Source: Salvia splendens
Lineage: Eukaryota > Streptophyta > Magnoliopsida > Lamiales > Lamiaceae
Direction of reading: 5' to 3'
Assembly (NCBI RefSeq): GCF_004379255.2
Contig: NC_056046.1
Span: 5,332,001-5,396,000 of the forward strand
Length of the DNA: 64,000 bases
In this document: piece after piece, positions 32,818-45,511 of the stretch
Position numbering within the stretch: position 1 is the first letter of the stretch
Layout of the letters: each line of letters begins with the position of its first letter
Notes under the pieces: model-generated
What the model was told of the DNA's origin: nothing
Database searches by the model: none
Seen by the model: the letters and a program-made list of their open reading frames with translations, nothing else
Program-made: the position numbers and the translations under genes

Positions 32818-35800
32818 TATATTGCAATAATTTGTGCATTTGTGTTTAAAGTGCTGACAATTTTGAAGATGTAGTAATTTTTTTTATTAAGTTGAAGCTA
32901 GTTAAGAATGTTTCACTAGTAGTGCTAGTAGCTTGGGAGGGTAATAATAGACTAATAGCATGTGAGTGATTTGGGTAGGGTTTGGGCATTATACAAACAA
33001 ATTTGGATAGTGGATACTTGTATTTTATACTTTATTCATTAATTATACATTTAAGTAAAAAGAGAATAGAAAATAATTGGAGTCTTAGCTTATTAGTAAA
33101 GTAACAATTTCATCATTTTTTGCTTTTTATAATTTACATGTACATAGACGGATTCAAATTATTGGGACGGAAGGAACTAATTAGCCGAGCCAGAAATTCT
33201 ATACTGAGACCCAAGACATTTCACAATTTTCTTGATAAGATTTTCCTTAAAATCAAAACATAATTTAAACTCAAACTTACAAATTTCTAAAGTCCTATTT
33301 CTATAATAGTTTTTTATAGACTTATTAATCTTAGAGCAGAAAGAAATTACAGTATGACCTTGATTCAGTTCCATCAGGAGATATATCTCTAAATTTTCTA
33401 ATCTAGCTTATTAATCGCATATTTTAAAAATTAAATTTAGAATTTTAATTACCAATATATCCTTAATTGTTTTCGAAATTTTTGGGTCTCATGTACAAGT
33501 TTGTTTGTGAAAACTAATTAATTAATTAATATTTAGCCCATTTCGAAATTTAGTCCAATATTAAAATATTTTGGGCCCAATTAGAAATATCCTCAATTCT
33601 CTAAAAGGGTTAAAGAAGAGTATTTAGCCCATTTCCGAATTCTGCATGGTATTTCTAAGGAAACTTAAAATAAGATCTTACTAAATTATGAAGTGATCAA
33701 AATTCTCAAATATTTATTGACTAAAACCGACGACGTATATCTTGTGCTTATATTTGTTTTGTTAAAAGTAATACACATATTACTTCTGATTTTAGCGACT
33801 AAATACATAGGTTTATTTTGACGGAAAATACATAGTTTTACACTTTTACTAGACGGTATTTCTGTATATACGATATTAATATTCTTCTAACATTTTATTT
33901 GTGACCTAAAGAGTTTTTGTAGATCAACTGTACCATAAAATTGAAATCTGCATTTTATTGACTTTATTTATAGGCGGTCTATTCTTGCTATGGAAACTTT
34001 AAAAAATGGTAATTATTATACGATATGCATATGGAAGAAATAAATAGTAGTATGTGTAAAATTTTCACATAATTGAAATACGGAATGAAAAATAAAGTGA
34101 AACATCACATCATATACGCAAGAAAAGTGTGAATGTCGACTCATCTCATTCTGTCATCCCCGCACGCTTTAGAAAGTGGGGCAATAATTCTACTATATCA
34201 ATGAAAACGAATTTATGAGCATGTACTATATTACAATATCATTTTACTGTTTTTACGCATACCAACATTTTGTACCGCTATTATTATTATGACTACAATC
34301 ACCACTTTGTGCATATATTTCTTAATTATGTATTAAAAATCTACATGTTTCAAAGTTTTAAAAGATTACAAGCCAGATCAAAACGGTGCCGTTTATTTAA
34401 AACAAATAAAATAGCAAATCAGAAGTATAGAGAAGGGCTTGAATGCTGAAATGATTTTGAATTTAAATATTTTTTAAAAATATATCAAGCATAATTGAAT
34501 AACTGTCCATCCATACTTTTTCAACACCATAAATAAATTACTGTATATTTCCATGGTAAAAAAGTTTTGGAAAAAGAATAGAGCATAGTTCAAAGAACAG
34601 TCACAAATCATGATTAATTGACACTAGCATTTTAATTACTATTTGATGTAATATTTATTTCAATATTAAAATATTAGTTAAATTAGTCTACCAAGGAATG
34701 AAAGCCGATGTATTATAGTTTTGAGTTAGGCTGTTTTACTCGAATATTGCTTAGATTTGTATAGGAAATTTGGAACCGATTGCGGGCACCTCTTGTCCTA
34801 GATCCAGGCAACAAAATTAAGTTACATACTTATATAGGAACAAAAGAAAGAAAGTTTTAGAAAGGGAATTAAATAATTAAATAGATAAAAGGCAATAATA
34901 CAAAATACTATTAGGGAGCAAAAATAAAGATAAAGTCGATCAAGTAACGACATTTAATAGTCCTTTCCTGGGGAGCAAACCCACATGCTATTTTATCCTT
35001 CAACTCCTCTTTTAAAAAAGGAGGTACCAATAAATTCTATACATGAGAGTACATTCATTTTTTCATCTTTTCGTCTTACTATATGTATTTATTAGAAAAT
35101 TTTGACTTTCATTTTGTCCGTCTTTTCGATTTAAGCTTTTGTTAATTAGTACAATCCCTTATAATTCACATTCTACAATTTTTTCATTCGCTTTTTACTT
35201 ACATTAATTTTTTTCATTTTTACATATCTTTAAATCTATGTTAAAGTCAAAATTGTATATTTAGTCTTGCAGAAAGTTTTTTTTTAAAATAAAGAAATAG
35301 AGAAATCGGATAAATGCAATGAGATGAGACAAACAGAAGATTTGTTTTGGATGATAAACTTTGCTTGTTTTTACGATATTCATCGGTTCCATAGTAATTG
35401 GATTTACACTTTGCCTCCTAAAAAATTCTAACTTGGAGTATATAACTGGGATAAGCCTTAAAACAAACTTTATAAATGATCTTCTTGGTTCGTTTTATTT
35501 GTGCACTTCATTAAATTTATTTGTTTGGTTTCAAAAAAAAAAAAACAAACTGAAATTGGGAGGTCTAGGCTAGTCTAAGAAATAAATAAAAAATCATCAG
35601 TTTTCAAGATTTGGTATATACTCTAGTATATTATAGTCACAATTAATTTAAGTTTTGAATAAAGAAAAAATATAAAAAAGAGAAATAAATTTAGTTCACG
35701 TGCATTTCCTTGTAATAGGAGTATATATACGCGAAGAGGAATTGATGTCTCTGTTCACGAAAAAAGGTGTATATATTTTCTAAACGAAAATTCATTTATG

Positions 35801-36504
35801 GCAACGGAACAACAAATAATAAATTTCTATAAAATGTAACACTAGTAAATATAGTAATTTTAGTTGGAGTCAAATATGGTTAATTGTGATTGATTCGCCT
35901 GCAAATAGTAACATATCGCCACGTTTCATTGGGTAGGTGAGAATTTCTGATTTGGGAGTAGTAGTAATTTTATTTACTTCCATCTTGAAATAAAATGAGA
36001 GAATAAAACGATAAAATTACCAATACATAACCATTAATTATACTAGTGCTAAAAAGCTCATTCTTTCACAAATACGTAGTCAAACTTATTTATGTTGTCC
36101 TACTTTAATAGCCTCATGGCTATATAATGAATTCTTTGGTGTGACTGTCTCAGACTCTTATGTACGAGTCAAGATTAAGAGTATTAATTTGTAATTATAC
36201 ATATTAATAGAAGGATAAATAAATTATTAAAATCCATGTTTACATTCGAAATTTAACATTTTTCAATCTTCATTATGAATCAATCTCACGTTTACAAACT
36301 CGTTATTTTTTGTTTTAAAAACTATTGTGGCGCCCACTTTCAGTTGATGATAAGAATAATTACTGTGGTATGCTAGTAGGAGTATTAATAAATTGTCGTG
36401 GTTCCCACTTTCGCTTAACAAGGCAAATGGAGTAGGTATAGACACCTTATAAGTTATAACTTCCGACTTATGTGAGTCACCAAAACAAATGTGACTTGTA
36501 TATA

Positions 36505-36715
36505 CTCCCTTCGTCCCACTCAAGATGACCGCATTTTTGAGTGGCACGAGATTTTAGAAAATGTTGCTAGGTGGAATAAAATAGAAATGAGAAAAGTAGT
36601 TGAATATTTTAATGAGGAGGGAGGAGAGATGATGTTATTTTTAAAATTGAAAAGTGATCATATTGATAGAGACAAACAAAAAGGAAATATGATCATTTTG
36701 AATGAGATAGGGTAA
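36505..36715. mobile_element. Decayed Stowaway-like MITE
   Basis: The left end CTCCCTTCGTCCCACTCAAG after TA is clear. The right end is only weakly similar (GAATGAGATAGGGTA), so the end point is approximate. Confidence 0.5.
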
Positions 36716-36748
36716 GTAAGTATTTATTATAGTGCAAAATGATTGTTA

Positions 36749-38553
36749 GAGCATCCACAACCGTGCTCTTGCCAGCGGCACGGTTGTGGGCCCGGGCGGT
36801 ACTATTCATGCCTGCTCTCTGGCAAGAGCACAACACCTACAACTGTGCTCTTCCGCAAGGACGAGCACAATTAATATAAAATTCAATTACACAAAAACAT
36901 TTTCATAATACTAAAATTCATTAAAAAAACCACAATAAAAATAACAAATTACAAATAAAATAAAAAGACATAATTAAAATCCTAAAAATTAAAAATTACA
37001 TAATTAAAATACTAAAAATTAAAAATTACATAATTAAACTCCTAAAAATTAAAAATTACATAATTATTGGCTAATATAACCCGAGGAAGACTACGCATCC
37101 GGCGGCACCAACCCAATTGTTTTTGGAGACCCAATATCATGGACTCGTGCGTTTGAAGTTGCGTGGGGGTCATAGTTGACCTATCGGCCATATTGAGTTG
37201 GGCCAAAAGGGCCCACAACGAGTTGTTCGGGGGTGGAGGTGGAACATAGGGTGCGGGTTCGGGAGCAGGGGCAGATGGAGTCGCGGCGCGACGTCGTTCG
37301 GCCGCCGCCTTCTTCCTACCTTGCGGTCGGCGTCGGGAACCGCTTGGTTGGGCATCGGGGCTACCCAAGTTAGCTTCGGCGAGTTGGCTAGCCACTTCTT
37401 CGCCGGCGTCGGATAGGGATGCCGACCGTGAGCGTTTGGAGGAGCCTCTAGAGGAGGATGTTATGCCTCCCTTATACTTCGGGTGCGTCCGCGTCTCCTG
37501 CCAAACGTTAAGATATTTGAACGACTTACCGTTCATGGATTGGTAGGTGCTCAGCGAGGCGGTGATGATGTCGACCTCGCTTCGGCCGCTCCCGGCATTC
37601 CGGGACTCCTGGATGAAATAGCCGTTGAACTTGCCAATTTCTTCGTTGGCTCGGCCGATGCAGTTGCGCACCATACTCTCGTTGCGCTCGATCGTTCCCG
37701 GCGGCCGGTGTGCATTGTACCGGCTAGAGACGCGCCACCAAAAGTGATCGCCGGATTGGTTCGTTCCAACCACCGCATCTTCGGAGATTTCCAAGTACGC
37801 CTTGAACAATCTTTCCATCTCCGCCGGTGAGTACGGTGTGCGGACACCGGCGCGAGATGGAGGATTCGGCATTTGGGAAGGGGCGCGAGGCCTAGGCTCC
37901 GGTGTCCACCCGTAGCGCCCATCGGAGGCACCTTGATCGTCGATTGGGTATGGCCGGTAGCCACTCGGAACGCCCGAATCTTGGGTGAGAGGAGGGGCCG
38001 AATATTCCGTTTCCGGACTATGAAACGGTTGCGAACCGAACCATTCGGGGTTCCAACCGTGAGAGCCGCTTGGGTTGTCGTCGTTACCGGACATAGTGGT
38101 GTTGTAGGGTGTGAGAGGAAGATGAAAATGGATATGAGAGATTGATGATGAGAATTGTGTAGTGAAAGTGTGAATTTTTTGGAGTGAAATTGGGGGTATT
38201 TATAGATGAAAGTGTGTATTTTTGGGGTAAAAAAAATAAAAAAAAAATTAAAAAGTGGGGAAAAACGGTTATAAACGGATATAATTTTTTGGGGAAGTGA
38301 AATTTTTTTTTTTTATTTTTTATCGATTTTTTTAATAAAAATCCGATTTTTTAAAAAAAAAATAAAAAAATGTTTGAAACCAACGGCTATGCCGTTGGCG
38401 AATGGGAGACCGCCACGTGTGCGTCCGCTGGCACGGACGTGCTCGATACATCGAGCAGCGCCGTGCCAGCGGCGCGGTTGCAGCGGTGGCGGTCCTTCGC
38501 CTTGCCGCTGGCACGGACGGCGGTGGCGCCAACCGCCACCGCTGCGGATGCTC
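36749..38553. mobile_element. PIF/Harbinger element, 1,805 bp
   Basis: Inverted ends: left GAGCATCCACAACCGTGCTC, right (reversed) GAGCATCCGCAGCGGTGGCG. TTA target duplications are at 36746-36748 and 38554-38556. Both subterminal regions contain GTGCCAGCGGC-type GC-rich motifs. It encodes a MYB/SANT-like ORF but no transposase, so it is non-autonomous. Confidence 0.88.
37042..38094 (-). CDS. MYB/SANT (trihelix)-like protein of a Harbinger element
   Basis: 350 codons from ATG at 38094. The N-terminus is Gly/Pro/Ser-rich (MSGNDDNPSGSHGWNPEW). The MYB/SANT-like domain is at about 85-190 (RTPYSPAEMERLFKAYLEIS, FWWRVSSRYNAHRPPG, RNCIGRANEEIGKFNGYF). A basic segment SRRRPQGRKKAAAERRR, probably nuclear-localising, is near 255-270, followed by a Pro-rich region. 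Such proteins partner the Harbinger transposase and bind element ends. The last about 20 residues (WCRRMRSLPRV...) look out of frame. A +1 reading of the same DNA near 37100 gives a short LVPPDA-stop ending that looks more natural, so a single-base indel near the 3' end is likely. The coding region is otherwise open. Confidence 0.75.
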   Translation of the reverse strand: MSGNDDNPSGSHGWNPEWFGSQPFHSPETEYSAPPLTQDSGVPSGYRPYPIDDQGASDGRYGWTPEPRPRAPSQMPNPPSRAGVRTPYSPAEMERLFKAYLEISEDAVVGTNQSGDHFWWRVSSRYNAHRPPGTIERNESMVRNCIGRANEEIGKFNGYFIQESRNAGSGRSEVDIITASLSTYQSMNGKSFKYLNVWQETRTHPKYKGGITSSSRGSSKRSRSASLSDAGEEVASQLAEANLGSPDAQPSGSRRRPQGRKKAAAERRRAATPSAPAPEPAPYVPPPPPNNSLWALLAQLNMADRSTMTPTQLQTHESMILGLQKQLGWCRRMRSLPRVILANNYVIFNF

Positions 38554-38556
38554 TTA

Positions 38557-39743
38557 AAAAGATGCTAAGTCAAATGGAACAATCCTAAAAAATGCATTTA
38601 ATAAAAAATTACAAAGAAAAGGGTACTGAACTAAATGGCTGGGGCGCTGCAGTTTTTCTAGCCCCTACTAACCTTTCTTATCTTCATTAATTTTGTCATT
38701 TAATTCTGCGATTGCAGAATTTTGTTTTTGGTTGATTCTGATTGTCAGTCATATTTCCTTTTGAACTGTCTTCCCTCTTTTAAGGCAAAAACTGCATCAC
38801 TTATTCAATTCTCACTCACTGCCACACATTTTTGGGTTTTTCTTATCGTTCTTTGCAGTATGATTTTCAACTGGTTTTAATATTAAGCTCAACAGACTGA
38901 CAAGAAATTAAGATTATGACTAATTTGGTGCTAATAATTTAAGTATATATAGTTTAAATATCATCAAATTATACTATATAGTAGTATTTTTTAAATTAGA
39001 AAGTGGAGGAGAGTGGGACAAAGGAATGCCATTAAAACTCTAGGAGAATTCTGTCTCATGAAATTTTACTTTTACCTTTGGAATTTTAATAAATGGTTTA
39101 CTATAAATATGCACGTGGTAGTTGAGAAGCTAATTCTTCGGCGTGATATTGTATAGTGGAGTATTAACTTTTGATGGGATAAAAATATAGTAGTAGTATT
39201 TATATTGGTCACAATTTGGAGTGAATTATTAGACTGAAAATTTGTTGAAAATGATAGTATTAGTTTATAATTAAAAAGTTGCCAATTTGTGGTATGGGAG
39301 CAAATTTCCCAATCATATTATACTGTCAGCCAAAAGAGCCATCATTACTATGTTGAAATTTATGTCATAATTGTTTATCTTAATTAATAATGCAACCTCC
39401 AATTATTACATACACGATGCTATTCGAATTTATTTAATTTGTTGCTTGAAAATAAACTTAAAGCAATATGTAATAGTGCCAAACTGCTCACTAGCTACCA
39501 TAATCATCATCATATGAAAAAATGATATACTCCAATACTAAGATACGAAAAAAATACCATGCACAAATGGAAAAAGACTCATGATCTCACTAATGAGGTA
39601 GGACAGATATTTACAGTAAAATAGAGAATACAAATGACAGTAAAATTAAGGCCAAGAAAGAAACTAACTGAGAGCAAAATCCTTTCCTGGGGATGGATAC
39701 ATACACAATAATTCACTAAAACCTAATTAATTTAGAAAAAAAA
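38557..39743. other. AT-rich intergenic region
   Basis: About 1.2 kb between the Harbinger element and the RTFL peptide gene, on the 3' side of the latter. No gene or repeat with clear ends is seen. Confidence 0.5.
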
Positions 39744-39881
39744 TCAGTCATGCCAGCAAAGAAGCATGACTACACATCTCCTCATTATGTAGAGCCTTCC
39801 TCTCTGTTCCTTCATGAATCTTCCCAATTTCTTGCTTGACAATCGCTTCTTCGACGACTCGTCCCTCATTCTCATCTCCAT
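39744..39881 (-). CDS. ROTUNDIFOLIA4-like / DEVIL small peptide
   Basis: A plant-specific small signalling-type peptide. Overexpression of family members shortens leaves and fruits by altering polar cell proliferation, and they act at the plasma membrane. The frame has 45 codons: ATG at 39881-39879, stop TGA at 39746-39744. An in-frame TAA directly precedes the ATG, which fixes the start. The C-terminal RTF domain is unmistakable: [20 protein letters not shown] followed by LLCWHD (about residues 20-45), preceded by a Lys/Ser-rich stretch as in the family. A TATA box about 140 bp upstream and a pyrimidine-rich leader support it as a real gene. It is easily missed because of its size. Confidence 0.93.
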   Translation of the reverse strand: MEMRMRDESSKKRLSSKKLGRFMKEQRGRLYIMRRCVVMLLCWHD

Positions 39882-40020
39882 TTAAGTTGAATCTGCTTCA
39901 ACAACAAGAAAATTTTGATTTCAAGGAAACGAATAATTTTTTTGTAAGGTGATTCTCTCTCAAGAATGATGAGAATTGAGAAGTGGTTTGAGTTTGAAAT
40001 GATGGGGCAGAAGGGGGTTC

Positions 40021-40027
40021 TTATAAT
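40021..40027 (-). promoter_or_regulatory. TATA box of the RTFL peptide gene
   Basis: On the minus strand ATTATAAG lies about 140 nt upstream of the ATG. That leaves a leader of about 110 nt, a normal plant spacing. Confidence 0.55.
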
Positions 40028-41003
40028 GGCCCATTTTCTGTGTGCCACGTTGCATCATTAATGCAGGCATCATCCTCCTACATAGTTGCTTGGCCCCAAT
40101 ACATTATAACCTATCTTATTTTTGAGTTTGCTTTAATTTTTTTTGTCATACTATATTTTCCACACAATTATATGTTTACTGAGTTTTCAATAGACCAGTC
40201 GAAACATTACATGATCGAATCTACCAAGATTTTACATATATTTGTACCATTCATACATAGGAGAATTGTTATCTTCTTTTATTTGACTTAATTTAATTTT
40301 ATTATTATGAAATTTGTAAGAATTTTGTTGCAATAAAGGATGGTAGTTGTAGTTCAGTGAGTCAGTCAAACATTACAGCAGAAGTGATACTTTCACATAG
40401 CTGAAGTGGTGAAGTGATTATTTTAATGCGCAGTTTCACAGTTAGATTCCTTAATAGGGACAGTAAAGGGACATTTGAGAAAATCTAAACTCTTAAATAA
40501 AGCTTAATTCAAAAACATTAATGGTGTTACAGAAATTGGCATCTTTAATTCCAAGCATTGCTCTTGGAATTTGAGGCAGTGCTAAACATGTTTTGCTTAG
40601 TGTTCCACCATGCCAAAACAATATATTTTACTACAATAATCCAATTTTGCTTTTAATAATTATTACTATTTGTAACATTAAATTATGTATAAAGTGTAAA
40701 TCTGACAAAATTGAAAGATGTTGGAAGATTGCACACGAGTGTTTTCACTGAAGAAAATATCCAAGTTGAGGACAAGAGAAGAGAGTGTATGATTAGGAGT
40801 GGGGTCTAAAATAGAAATAGGAAATAGAAATAAAATGAAGGGGACGGGACAGTAGAGGATCAAAATGCCTAGAAATTCAAACAGTGGACCAGCAGGTTTA
40901 TATGGTCCATTGCTAATTCATGAATGTGTAACAAATTAATTTTAAGTATTGTTCAGACTAAGACAGCCCTGCGCGATACAAGGAAGAGATGCTGTCACGT
41001 CAC
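40028..41003. other. AT-rich intergenic region upstream of the RTFL gene
   Basis: About 1 kb without a recognisable gene or element. It probably includes the RTFL promoter. The right end has a GCTGTCACG / CGTGACAGC inverted repeat at the hAT target site. Confidence 0.5.
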
Positions 41004-41011
41004 GTGACAGC

Positions 41012-41956
41012 CAGGGACGGAACCAGATTTTTCGATAAGCCGGTGCTAAAATTATAAAAAATAAAGTATATATATACTTTAAATATAATTTCTTATTCTT
41101 ACCTCCTTTATTTATTTTAAAAATTTATAAAATGATGAAAACAAAATTTGAGAATTTCAAATACAAAATTTCATATATATTTTTATAAGAAATAATATTC
41201 ATTCAAATTAAAAATTTTAGTAAATTTTGGCCAGTCATTTCATTATATTTAAAATTATAATATTAAATTGTAAACTTTCAAATTTTCACCATTATATCAT
41301 CCAATTATAAAATGTTGTCTTTTGAAAACATTTAAAAGTTAAACGATGGTCTTTTATTAAAATAAGAAAAAAAACAAAAAAAAAAAAGAAAAAGTATATA
41401 GTCTAATAAAAATTTTAAAATCATGATTTTATATTCTACTTTTAAATAATTAACTAGATTAATTTTTTACTAACATTTTATATACTAACATAGATACACA
41501 TAAATTGTGACATTATGGAGATGTGTAAAATAATTTGTTACGTAAAACTCATAGTATTATACTATAAATAAAAAGAAGATTAGCGTATTGTACTCCACAT
41601 ATAAATAAAAAGAAGCAAACTTGATTATATCATTATATCTACTATTCTCAAATATCTCGAAACAATGATTTATAGTTGTAGGAGTTTATAATATAAAAAA
41701 ACAATAGAAGTAGTAGTATATGAATAGATTGTGGACCCCACATAGCTGGATTCATTATTACTTTCTATTTCTCTCCCTTCTCTCTTTCGTCTTCTTTTCC
41801 CTTCTCCTCCCCTTCATCCTTTCATCTTTCTGTAAAAAAATGTAAAAGGTGCAACGTGCAGATACAGACAACCATGGTGGAAGTATTGGACCAGCACCGG
41901 CACCGGCCAAGCCCACGCTAGAGCGGTGGCTTGGCCCATGCCTAGGTTCGTCCCTG
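41012..41956. mobile_element. Non-autonomous hAT element, 945 bp
   Basis: Ends are CAGGGACGGAACC and, reversed, CAGGGACGAACCTAGG, the CAGGG-type terminus of plant hAT transposons. A perfect 8-bp target duplication GTGACAGC flanks it (41004-41011 and 41957-41964). The interior is AT-rich, without a transposase. Confidence 0.9.
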
Positions 41957-41964
41957 GTGACAGC

Positions 41965-44900
41965 CACATATTATCCTCTCTTTGTAGTAGTATTGATAGA
42001 TTAAACAATTAAGATATTTTTCGGGATGATCAAGTGTAAATTGAGTATTTGTATGAAAGATTACCGGTTCGAATTCATTAAACCTCTACTAATTAATCAT
42101 AAACATTATTATTTGCTTGATTTTTCAAATATGATGCGAAATAGGTTTTCGAAAGCAATTTCTATCTAGTGAGTAACAAACAAAATTATGCTTCCACATT
42201 TAATTTTCCCTTAATAATTTGGGATAACTACATGATAATGTATTTATATTGATATACATATAGGAGATGGACTAATGAGTTCTCTTTCGTTGGTGAGTTA
42301 GAGAATCTCTTTCTTATCATACTGCATTGGACGTATAAAATTAATAATAAATTCATTGTGTAATGCACTTCGCTAAAAAATCGAAAGTTACTTAGGTCTT
42401 AATCATTTTTAGGCGACAAATTATACGTTTTTATTTTAGTACCAATCAATTTAAATTAGAGGCATAAGAAAACATAATATCCACACGCACTATAAGTACG
42501 ACTGTACGACGAGTTGCATATAATATTATGAGCCTTATATGAATTTTTAATTACATCAAATTAATGCTGCATAACCTTAACGATTTCCACAACGATTATA
42601 CGGACAACATACCAACATTACAAATCTCATCATCTCTATTATCCATTTTAAATTGGTAGTATTTGATTTAACAGTAAAAAGTTGTGTTTTACGTGGATAA
42701 GTTAAATCATACATAAAAAGTCGACTTCATAAATTTAAATGCAGCTAAAAACGACGATTATGTGCCAGCCAAGTCACTCTCAATTTCTCACTCAAATTAA
42801 GAATTAATATTGCTGTCACAAAAGTTGTTAACATTAATTAAATTTGTGTGTCTATTTGAAGGAACTAAAAACGTTTAATCATAATGCAAATTTGGTATAT
42901 ACTAGCATTCAAGCATTCGTACAATGTCTTACTTTAACTTCAAATTTAAATTGACTCTTCCAAGCCCCTGAGGCCTCAAGGTTTCTTGGAGTTTTTTGAA
43001 GTTGGAAAAGCTTTAGGAATTATAATTGACCCTCAACAATAAAAAAAGTTAGCAAACCATATTTAATAGGAAATTAGGCGTATTAATTATTGGAAGAAGA
43101 TCTTTGGTTTGATTTCTACTCCAAGACAGCTCCGAAATTCACAGTTAAATTAGCACATGTGAGTGAATGAAATGGGGGCTGTTTGTTAATTAAAAAAGGG
43201 ATTAGTCATGAAATCCTCATTGGATTTCGGTGTGTCTGAGAATCCGAATTTTCGATTTTGTTGTCCAATTTTGTGCATTCACCTCTAATATTCCAAAATT
43301 TAAATTGGTAAAGATTCATCCTTCTCCATTAATTATTTGCGGAGATGAAGGTACAGATGAATAGATTAAACCAAATTCTCAACTTTCTCGTATTTCAATT
43401 TATATGTACACTCTTATACGCCTTTGAATGAGCCTCTACCTTATGTATAAAGTAACATACAAATACAGTAAACGTATACATACATTTTGAACGATGCTAC
43501 TAGTCATAAATACTCCTACATATTTTGCTTTGTTTTCTTTGTTGCAAAAAAAATTACTACTACAACATACCATCTAACCAATCTATATATAGTCCGAAAC
43601 CCCAATGTTTAGGTTTAGAGTTGAATATTATAACTCGATAAAAATCACAATTCGATTATCCGGCATTAAAATAACCCAAAGCCACAACCTAATAGGATTG
43701 GTTGAAGGCTGCTAGGTTGACTTGATTGACAAAAGTAATCCCACTAGAAATTGAGTTTGACTTCTAAGACCATCTCTAATCATACCCAAAAATAAATTTT
43801 GGTGTAGAAATCTTCTCCAACTATGCACCAAACTCAAACTCATTTTCAGTGTTTTTGAAAAAAAATGTGATTATATTTAATTAAGTACTACCAATATTTT
43901 CTCATTTCCATTTTTAATCTTTGGCTGATATGTATGTATAGTCAGTAGCAGCGTATTCATGATTTTTGATATACACCCAAAACAAAAGCCATATATACAA
44001 TAAAATATCCACGATCGTAGTACTACGTACTAGGAGTATAACGTTTCATATATTCTCCCAATCTAAAATTTATAAGCCGATTTCATTAAAAGAATTCTAT
44101 ATTAAATGAATTTCGAACTGGTACAAATTCATAAAAATATCAAATGTATATTTTTACGCAATAGAAATTTAAAACTAAAAATACAACAATTAAAACTTTT
44201 GGTTGAGGGTACATGCATTAACGTCTAGTAATTATATACTATTATTGTTATTATTATTAAAAGTAATTTAATAATGTTTGCGAAATAAAATTCTGGCCAT
44301 TCAGTTGGTAATATAGTACTCCACTAATGACTATTGACTAGTAGGAGTATTAGTAGTTGGAGGTTGTTTCTACCCTAGCTATATAGGAAACCTTAAAAAA
44401 CCTGAAATTATCAGAAATAAAAAGCAAACGAAAGAAATCTTAATAAATACAAAATCAGAAGTGGAGGAAGAAGAGATCCGAGTAGAAAAATTGAAAATTT
44501 AATTTCTTAGAGAGACAATAGTAGTTCTTCATCAGAAGAGGTTGATTATCTGAATATTTGCCGCTATCGAAGTTTCTATTTGGACATAATTATTCTTTCA
44601 TCACGATATTAAACAGAGGGTCACGGTGTTAATTTTTATCTTTAATAATGGGCTTCAACATTTTACATTTAACAAGAAGACAATCAGGCCTTCTATTTTG
44701 GAAATATTAATGAGATCAGTATCTGGGCTATTATTTTGCTCATTATTTGGATATGGTATATATATGGGCCTTCAACCAATCGAATTCAGAACTTACTTTC
44801 ACTCGGAATTTAGACATTAAGATTTTTATGCGCGATTAAATGCACTGGTCATGGTATAAGAATATAACTAAATGCATATTTTCAGCTAGCAATAGATGCA

Positions 44901-45426
44901 TCTCTTGTTAAAGTTGACACTGGAAAACATCATATTCGACGTATACATTTGTTATACTCCTATTAACAATTGTAATGTCTAACTAAAGTGTCTAATCTTG
45001 ATTTTACGATGATATTGATGTATTTTAGCATTGAAATGATTTATAATGAGAACATGTTTATCACTATTTTTTTTGTATATTTTCTACGTTATTATTGCGT
45101 TAATTTGTCAATAATACGAATTCTAGCAACTTAGAGAGTAATTGTAGTATGTAGCAACTCATAGTATAATTGCACTAAATTATCTAGAAGTGGTGGTAGT
45201 GTGAACGTGTAAATATATTAAGAGGGATTAATTAGTGTTCAAATTCTTGCATATACCAAGTCAAATAAAATTAAGATGGAATCTACTATGAAGATGAGAT
45301 GATGCATATTGTTTCGCATTTTCCGTGTCGTTTCGTTTCGTTATTCAATTAATCAATTCTATTTTTTCCACCTTCCATTTTCTCATCATTCATAACAAGT
45401 CAAAAGTCTAACACCACTGTCAACTG
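41965..45426. other. AT-rich intergenic region
   Basis: About 3.5 kb without a recognisable gene. Around 43768-43870 there is an ACCATCTCTAATCATACCC stretch reminiscent of Harbinger-type MITE ends, but I could not find its partner. The final part is the promoter of the UPF0496 gene. Confidence 0.45.
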
Positions 45427-45459
45427 CTCCCTCCCTCCCTCTCCCTCTCCCTCTCCCTC
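45427..45459 (+). promoter_or_regulatory. CT-rich (CCCTCT)n tract in the leader of the UPF0496 gene
   Basis: Pyrimidine tract of CCCT and CCCTCT units about 60 bp before the ATG at 45512, followed by a GA run (45477-45488). Such Y-patch/GA elements are common near plant transcription starts. Confidence 0.5.
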
Positions 45460-45511
45460 ATTCATCAATCTTCACTAGAGAGAGAGAGTGCTGCTCCAAA
45501 AATCTCCACAA

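Larger units (their letters stand above)
32439..36748. other. AT-rich intergenic region with MITEs
   Basis: About 4.3 kb between the Tat element and the next Harbinger element. It holds a well-kept Stowaway MITE at 32639-32817 and a decayed one at 36505-36715. The rest is AT-rich without a gene that I can recognise. Confidence 0.5.
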
